Below are positions 5,886 to 10,039 of a stretch of DNA of 10,039 nt, in pieces. The notes below the pieces were generated by a model that was given only the letters and a program-made list of their open reading frames with translations, was not told where the DNA came from and did no database searches. The position numbers and the translations under genes are program-made. The stretch is from Candidatus Zixiibacteriota bacterium (GTDB lineage Bacteria; Zixibacteria; MSB-5A5; GN15; FEB-12), in assembly GCA_016213305.1 (NCBI GenBank), contig JACRAV010000208.1:1-10039 (forward strand), written 5' to 3'. The stretch's first letter is position 1. Each line of letters opens with the position of its first letter.

Positions 5886-8573
5886 TTACTTCAACAGAAC
5901 GGCCTTCTTGGTAGCGGTAAAGCCGGCGGTTTCGAGCTTGTAGAAATACACGCCCGAAGCCACTTTGCTGGCATTCCACTCTTCCGTGACGATACTGGCA
6001 GAATTCGCAGTACCGGACAGGACGGCAACCTTCTGACCAGTCACGTTGTAGATCGTGATGGTGTAGTCACCGGCAACCGGCATGGCGAAGCTGATCTTCG
6101 TCGACGGGTTGAACGGGTTCGGATAGTTCTGGAACAGAGCATACTCTGTCGGCAGAGCTTCCTTCACGGCATAGCCATGAATGTCGGCCATATCGATGCT
6201 GACGATCTCAGCGTCGGAGACGTTGATGATGTCGCCCGAGAAGCCGGTGATCGGCATACCGTAGTGGTTGATGTCGAACGGCGCATGGACCAGCACGCGG
6301 GTGTTGGTGCCGTCGAACGCATAAGCCATCTCCGCATTGGTCGTGGCCAGAGTCGGGGTCACATCACCCTTGAGGGTCATGAACACCGCGCCCAGTTCCG
6401 CGCCAGTGATCGAAATGCCGTCGTTGTCAGCAGTGACGTTGACGGACAGGCTGGTCGGCTTCGGATACGGGAGAGCGTCGCCGACGATAACACGGATCAA
6501 ATAGACGAGGTCGGCAACCGTCAGGGCCAGACCATCGGCATTCACGTCGGTGGCGGCGATGGAGCCGTCAGCGTGACCCATGAACGCGGAAAGACCGGTG
6601 ATGAAGTAGTTGGTGAACATGACGGCGTCGGCGATTTCATACGACTGGCCGTTGAGGTTCACGTCGCCACGAGCATCGATGTCTTTGCCGCAGATGATCT
6701 TGATGTAGCCGTTGACGAAGTCAACTTCGCGCTTCACGAACGCCTTCTGAGTCGAGGTGACGCAGAATTCCGGAGCGCCCATGTAGGACGGAAGAGCCGC
6801 ATCGGGAGTCGCGATCGGGTCGCCAAACAGATCCTTCACCGAGCACGAAACGTACAGCTTCGAGCCGTCGGCGCTGGACAGCGTGTTGTCGCCGCACTCG
6901 ACCCAGAAGAACCGGATCGGCACCAGCTGGCATTCCAGGGTGCGATTGTTCGACACGAGGAACGAAAGCTGAGCAAGCGACACACCGGTCGGAACCGCAT
7001 CGGGCGGCTGACAGCCGGCGCGCGGTGAACCGTTGTTGGTTTCGGCAATACCGATCAGACGAATCAGACCGGACGGGCAACCACCGGAGCAGTTACCATC
7101 AGCGCCGTAACGATACGTGAAATATTCCCAGTTGCAGAGGCCATAGATGGCGCCCGCCGCGGCCGACTGGAACGACAACGCCGAGTTGTCATACGCAATC
7201 AACAGATTGAAGCCGCCGAGGCCCGCAACCTGGTCCGCACCTTCCAGAGTAACGTCCACCGTCTGGACTGTTCCCTGAATGACACCCGAGCCGCCGCCGG
7301 CCTGGGCCTGGATCTTGACTTTGTACTTGCATCCCTTGATCACGTTGAAGCAAGCGGTGCACTCGGCGGTCTCGAGACCGTCAGACACGCCTACCACGAA
7401 GCAAATCGGGCTGTTCGCAACATCGTCCACGTTGCCGGTGTACGACAGAACGCCGGTCACCGGGTCGATGCCGTAGCCGAGCGGATCGCTCGCGTTGGTC
7501 GAAATGATTGAGAAGGTCTTGGTGTCGCAATCATCGGTCGCCGTGATCGTGCTCGTAACGGTTTCGCCGGTGGAGACAGACTTCGTAGCCGGGCAGGCGA
7601 TCGTCGGAGCCACGTTGGTCGCGGTGATCGTGAACGGACACTCGGTCGTCTGACCGGATCCGGTCGGATCGGTCGCGCCGACCTTCACGGCATACACGCC
7701 GGTCGCCAGACCAGTCGCGCTCCACACGCCGGTGGTGGCGTCGATGGAACCCGGGCCGGAGATAAGCGAGAACACGATCGGATTCTGTTCGGCATCGGTA
7801 GCATCGAAGTCCCACGTGAACGAGCCGCAATGGCTACCAGTCTTGGTGCCGCCGGCGCAGTTCGTGAACTCCGGCGCCATATTCGGCAGTTTCGCCAGCG
7901 TCCAGCAATACGGACCTACCCAGTTCGGGTAAGCAGAATAGTTGCCGGGAGGAGTCGGAACGCCGGTTGACGCCCACTTCCAGGGCTGGTTATTCGGGAA
8001 AAGGGTCGTCGAGTCAAAGCAGATGTGCTTGCCCCAGTCGGCCGCCTTAACCCGAATCTTCGCATAGAAGAAAATACCGGAATCGGCGGGCCGGACTGCA
8101 AGTTGCGATGCGTCACCGGAGGCGCCGGCAAATGCCATGGTGTCCACGCCGGCACCATCCGCACCCCACAAGTTGAACTTGTAAACCGCGAGGAAGTCCG
8201 ACCGCGGATACACACCGGTCGAGTCAACCCAGATACCCGGCATCAACTGAGGACTGTGAGGGCCGGACATCTTGTAGTTTCCACCATTCGGCGTGGCATG
8301 CGCCCAGGTGGCGCCATCGGGGCTGTAGATCTTGAACCCGTTGCCCGGGTTGTAGCTGTAGATGTCGCGGTTGACATATTCAACCCCGAACTTCAGAACA
8401 CCGTCGGCAGTGTACAGTACCGAGTCGTTGGCGCCGAGGCCGCTACCGTGAACTACACCGTTTTCGACGGTGGTGCCTTTCACGCGGATGGCAGTATTCC
8501 CCGGAGGTTGCGCATAAGCAAGTCCGAAGGAAAGAAGCAGTAAAATCGCGAGGCAAAATGAAAGTCGCTTCAT
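5886..8573 (-). CDS. Major secreted cysteine-rich Ig-like/cohesin-like/dockerin protein with type IX C-terminal sorting domain
   Basis: An 895-aa exported protein. Residues 1-21 are a signal peptide (MKRLS, hydrophobic run, AYA before QPP). About 26-222 is a domain I do not recognise, rich in Trp and Gly (IYSPDGATW, GIWVDSTGVY, NLWGADGAGVDTM). Next are two Ig/cadherin-like repeats (231-321 with DATDAEQNPIVFSL, and 322-414 with TATDDC and PVTGVLSYTG), a cohesin-like domain (417-624; FNLLIAYDNSALSF), a dockerin (635-700), a beta-rich domain (704-805) and a C-terminal sorting domain (809-895) with NYPNPFNP at 816-823, SGVYFYKLE and terminal TKKAVLLK. Dockerin loops 637-649 and 676-688 are 13 residues long, as in the 2917-5346 protein. 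Twenty cysteines lie between residues 185 and 628 and none after, suggesting disulphides in the N-terminal half. AGGAG six bases ahead of ATG 8573 fixes the start; the in-frame TTG at 8606 is less likely. Its own terminator and frequent GGT, CGT, AAC and ATC codons suggest high expression. Confidence 0.9.
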   Translation of the reverse strand: MKRLSFCLAILLLLSFGLAYAQPPGNTAIRVKGTTVENGVVHGSGLGANDSVLYTADGVLKFGVEYVNRDIYSYNPGNGFKIYSPDGATWAHATPNGGNYKMSGPHSPQLMPGIWVDSTGVYPRSDFLAVYKFNLWGADGAGVDTMAFAGASGDASQLAVRPADSGIFFYAKIRVKAADWGKHICFDSTTLFPNNQPWKWASTGVPTPPGNYSAYPNWVGPYCWTLAKLPNMAPEFTNCAGGTKTGSHCGSFTWDFDATDAEQNPIVFSLISGPGSIDATTGVWSATGLATGVYAVKVGATDPTGSGQTTECPFTITATNVAPTIACPATKSVSTGETVTSTITATDDCDTKTFSIISTNASDPLGYGIDPVTGVLSYTGNVDDVANSPICFVVGVSDGLETAECTACFNVIKGCKYKVKIQAQAGGGSGVIQGTVQTVDVTLEGADQVAGLGGFNLLIAYDNSALSFQSAAAGAIYGLCNWEYFTYRYGADGNCSGGCPSGLIRLIGIAETNNGSPRAGCQPPDAVPTGVSLAQLSFLVSNNRTLECQLVPIRFFWVECGDNTLSSADGSKLYVSCSVKDLFGDPIATPDAALPSYMGAPEFCVTSTQKAFVKREVDFVNGYIKIICGKDIDARGDVNLNGQSYEIADAVMFTNYFITGLSAFMGHADGSIAATDVNADGLALTVADLVYLIRVIVGDALPYPKPTSLSVNVTADNDGISITGAELGAVFMTLKGDVTPTLATTNAEMAYAFDGTNTRVLVHAPFDINHYGMPITGFSGDIINVSDAEIVSIDMADIHGYAVKEALPTEYALFQNYPNPFNPSTKISFAMPVAGDYTITIYNVTGQKVAVLSGTANSASIVTEEWNASKVASGVYFYKLETAGFTATKKAVLLK

Positions 8574-8579
8574 TTTAGT

Positions 8580-8584
8580 CTCCT
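8580..8584 (-). promoter_or_regulatory. Strong ribosome binding site fixing the start at 8573
   Basis: AGGAG on the minus strand sits six bases ahead of ATG 8573, within CCAGGAG. It selects the internal ATG, whose product begins MKRLSF with a clean signal peptide, over the TTG at 8606 that would add eleven polar residues. Confidence 0.75.
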
Positions 8585-8911
8585 GGTTCGTTAACAAAAA
8601 TTGCACTTAGACTCCGTAGGACAACCTTTTTGTTTCCCCCCTCGTTGCGCGAAGAGTTTATTCACGAATGAGAGCCACAAATCCGCAAATCAAAAGTCGC
8701 GACAACAAGTGGTTATCTTACGTTCCATTCTTTGAGCGCGTGCAAAAGATACCTCTTATGCAACGTCCTCCTTTCCATCTACTACGGTTGACTGTTTACC
8801 TCATTTATCGCCGCGCCGTTCTCGGGCGCGACTTGTGTTCGGTTATTTTCCTTCTAACGCGTTAACCGCGTATGACTTCACCATAAGGATCAGGTTTTTC
8901 CATCCAGCCGC

Positions 8912-8923
8912 GGAGCATGCTCC
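8912..8923. repeat. 12-bp perfect palindrome just after the stop of the 8926-10023 gene
   Basis: GGAGCATGCTCC is fully self-complementary and lies two bases beyond the TAG stop at 8926-8928. As RNA it would form a 4-bp stem with a CATG loop and no following T-run, so it is at best a weak terminator. It could be a protein-binding site or coincidence. Confidence 0.3.
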
Positions 8924-8925
8924 CA

Positions 8926-10023
8926 CTACCCGCCCGTCTGACAACATAGCGGGTTCAAACTGATAAAAAGGTTGTCGATCAGGGCCGTTAAATCGGATAT
9001 ATCAATATTCCCATCGGGACTGCAGTCGCAATTTCCGGTTTGGAGTGCTATTGGAGCCGGACCGCCCATAAACATGTACCCGATCAGGTATGTCAGGTCC
9101 GATATATCAACACCCGCCGGCATCTCGCCATCCACATTTCCGCAGACCCAGCCGCTCAAAACCGTCAGGGAGCCGGTGTAGAGTTTGACCTTATTGGTAT
9201 CGAGATACCCGGTGGTGTCCAGCTTGATGACCACAGAATCATACGGCGGGCCGGCGACTTTCGTCCACTGCATACAGGTGTATGGCGGAGCCGGAAGCCG
9301 GCTGGTGCACCGGTAATAATTGGTGTCCGGGGCCACGACCGACACAATACCGATGGCGGTGCCGTTGGGGCGCGAGAAATTGAAAAATCCCTGGACCACA
9401 TCGGCGTTCGGCTTGATCTTCACGGTCCGATCCATCATGTCCAGCGGGATATTCAGGATATCGCCGCGAAGCCGGAACAGAACCCCGCCCTGCTGTGGTT
9501 TTATTCCCATTCTGGTCCCCGGCTTGGCCAGGTCATCGGCCAGGGCCGTCACTTTGATATCATATTTGGTACCGGACATGGAACGGGTGACGACCAGATC
9601 CCAGCCCGAAATGAGCGTGTGCGCAGTATCGATATTTCCGATAACCGCCAGTACCGTATCAACTTTTATCTTCTGGGCATGGGCCGAGTCGGTGGCCACT
9701 TCGTGAGAACAGTTCGGATATGTCCCCAGATCACACTTCCAGTAGGTGGTGTCGATAACCCGCTGAGTGTCGGTCTGAAAGATCATGATATCGGGCCGGT
9801 TCAACTGAAGCCACAGCTCAAAGGCCGAAATAGTGTCCTTGAAGTTGTCCAGATAGACGGTGATAGCCGAATTCTTTTGCCCCGGATTGCCGGTGGTATC
9901 GCCCACCGTCACAATAATGTCCGGAAGGGCCGAAACGGACGACGCCATCGCCAGCACGAAAACCAGACTGAGCAGTGTCACCACCGCGCGGCGCCATCGC
10001 CGCGAACAGAAGCCGCACACCAT
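8926..10023 (-). CDS. Secreted cohesin-like protein ending in a dockerin, no sorting domain
   Basis: A 365-aa exported protein. Residues 1-32 are a signal peptide with a strongly basic front (CSRRWRR), a hydrophobic core and SSVSA before LPD. The mature part starts with a cohesin-like beta sandwich (about 34-288; NPGQKNSAITVYLDNF, ISAFELWLQL). It ends with a dockerin (292-352): loop 1 at 296-309 carries an insertion (N296, D298, D309), while loop 2 at 333-344 is canonical (D333, D337, D341, D344) within DISDLTALIDNLFISL. The tail is PLCCQTGG, a Cys pair ending that I associate with dockerin proteins of Zixibacteria-like genomes. Unlike its three neighbours it lacks Ig repeats and the NYPNPFNP sorting domain, so it is probably released into the periplasm or medium or held through its dockerin. 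AGGAGGT (10028-10034) four bases upstream supports the start. The gene is complete; its promoter lies outside the window. Function is unknown beyond likely adhesion or scaffolding. Confidence 0.87.
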   Translation of the reverse strand: MVCGFCSRRWRRAVVTLLSLVFVLAMASSVSALPDIIVTVGDTTGNPGQKNSAITVYLDNFKDTISAFELWLQLNRPDIMIFQTDTQRVIDTTYWKCDLGTYPNCSHEVATDSAHAQKIKVDTVLAVIGNIDTAHTLISGWDLVVTRSMSGTKYDIKVTALADDLAKPGTRMGIKPQQGGVLFRLRGDILNIPLDMMDRTVKIKPNADVVQGFFNFSRPNGTAIGIVSVVAPDTNYYRCTSRLPAPPYTCMQWTKVAGPPYDSVVIKLDTTGYLDTNKVKLYTGSLTVLSGWVCGNVDGEMPAGVDISDLTYLIGYMFMGGPAPIALQTGNCDCSPDGNIDISDLTALIDNLFISLNPLCCQTGG

Positions 10024-10027
10024 ACCT

Positions 10028-10034
10028 ACCTCCT
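10028..10034 (-). promoter_or_regulatory. Near-perfect Shine-Dalgarno of the 8926-10023 gene
   Basis: AGGAGGT on the minus strand lies four bases before ATG 10021-10023. It confirms that start and shows the organism uses anti-Shine-Dalgarno pairing, which helps when judging the weaker starts at 2870 and 5346. Confidence 0.75.
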
Positions 10035-10039
10035 GACTA

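Larger units (their letters stand above)
8574..8925. other. Intergenic spacer upstream of the major secreted protein gene
   Basis: About 350 bases without a supported gene on either strand. It should hold the promoter of the 5886-8573 gene, but I find no convincing -35/-10 pair. The best -10-like string on the minus strand is GAATAA near 8655-8660, with a poor -35. Other items are a 10-bp palindrome TAACGCGTTA near 8855-8864, an AAAGGAGGA string on the minus strand (8766-8774) that is not followed by a plausible gene, and a 12-bp palindrome next to the upstream stop codon. No terminator with a T-run follows the 8926-10023 gene, so read-through into the next gene is possible. Confidence 0.45.

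Noticed and set aside
5580..7028. 482-codon plus-strand open frame opposite the 5886-8573 gene
   Set aside because: Its product is rich in Arg, His, Val and Asp with no domain pattern, as expected for the antisense of GC-rich coding sequence. The minus frame here encodes the cohesin-like region, dockerin and sorting domain with clear motifs.
8713..8778. 21-codon minus-strand mini frame (ATG 8776-8778 to TAA 8713-8715), possible leader peptide of the 5886-8573 gene
   Set aside because: Its start is not preceded by a ribosome binding site; the AAAGGAGGA string lies inside the frame rather than ahead of it, and no start follows at suitable spacing. No attenuator hairpin was seen after it.
8668..8865. 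65-codon plus-strand frame lying wholly in the 8574-8925 spacer
   Set aside because: No good ribosome binding site ahead of ATG 8668, no domain or membrane pattern, and the only gene in that direction would face two minus-strand genes. Kept out for lack of support.
1..10039. CRISPR arrays, tRNA, rRNA, insertion sequences
   Set aside because: No regularly spaced repeats, cloverleaf or rRNA-like segments, transposase motifs or terminal inverted repeats were seen. The repeated protein modules are diverged paralogous domains, not nucleotide repeats.

Overview
The window is about 10 kb of moderately GC-rich bacterial DNA. It is almost entirely filled by four large genes, all read on the minus strand, for secreted multidomain adhesive or scaffold proteins. 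Each has an N-terminal signal peptide, cohesin-like beta-sandwich domains and a dockerin-type pair of calcium-binding loops. The three longest also carry Ig/cadherin-like repeats and end in a NYPNPFNP-type C-terminal sorting domain (type A CTD of the type IX secretion system, FlgD-Ig-like). This combination, and the style of the dockerins (SDLT.LID.LF...PLCC in the rightmost gene), suggests an uncultured FCB-superphylum lineage such as candidate phylum Zixibacteria or a relative. That placement is inferred from protein style; no rRNA or marker gene is present.

Layout in transcription order (right to left). 8926-10023: a cohesin-like plus dockerin protein of 365 aa without a CTD, preceded by a perfect Shine-Dalgarno. 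8574-8925: a spacer with no convincing gene. 5886-8573: an 895-aa protein with an unrecognised N-terminal domain, two Ig-like repeats, a cohesin-like domain, dockerin and CTD. It is rich in cysteine, has a strong ribosome binding site, favoured codons and an 11-bp hairpin terminator (5834-5868), and so looks highly expressed. 5347-5833: a regulatory spacer with small inverted repeats and a possible sigma-54-type promoter. 2917-5346 and 207-2870: two further cohesin/Ig/dockerin/CTD proteins in a tight operon. A third operon member starts at 188 with a signal peptide and is disrupted at about 120-140, where the coding sense switches to the plus strand.

No enzyme, transporter or regulator is encoded here. 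The proteins look purely structural. If the cohesin-like and dockerin modules bind one another, the four could form an interlinked extracellular or cell-surface network, the three CTD proteins being exported and anchored by the type IX route. Binding between them is inference.

The left 140 bases are odd: a plus-strand Ig-like coding fragment is joined head-on to the signal peptide of the minus-strand operon's last gene. This looks like an assembly chimera or a recent inversion breakpoint.
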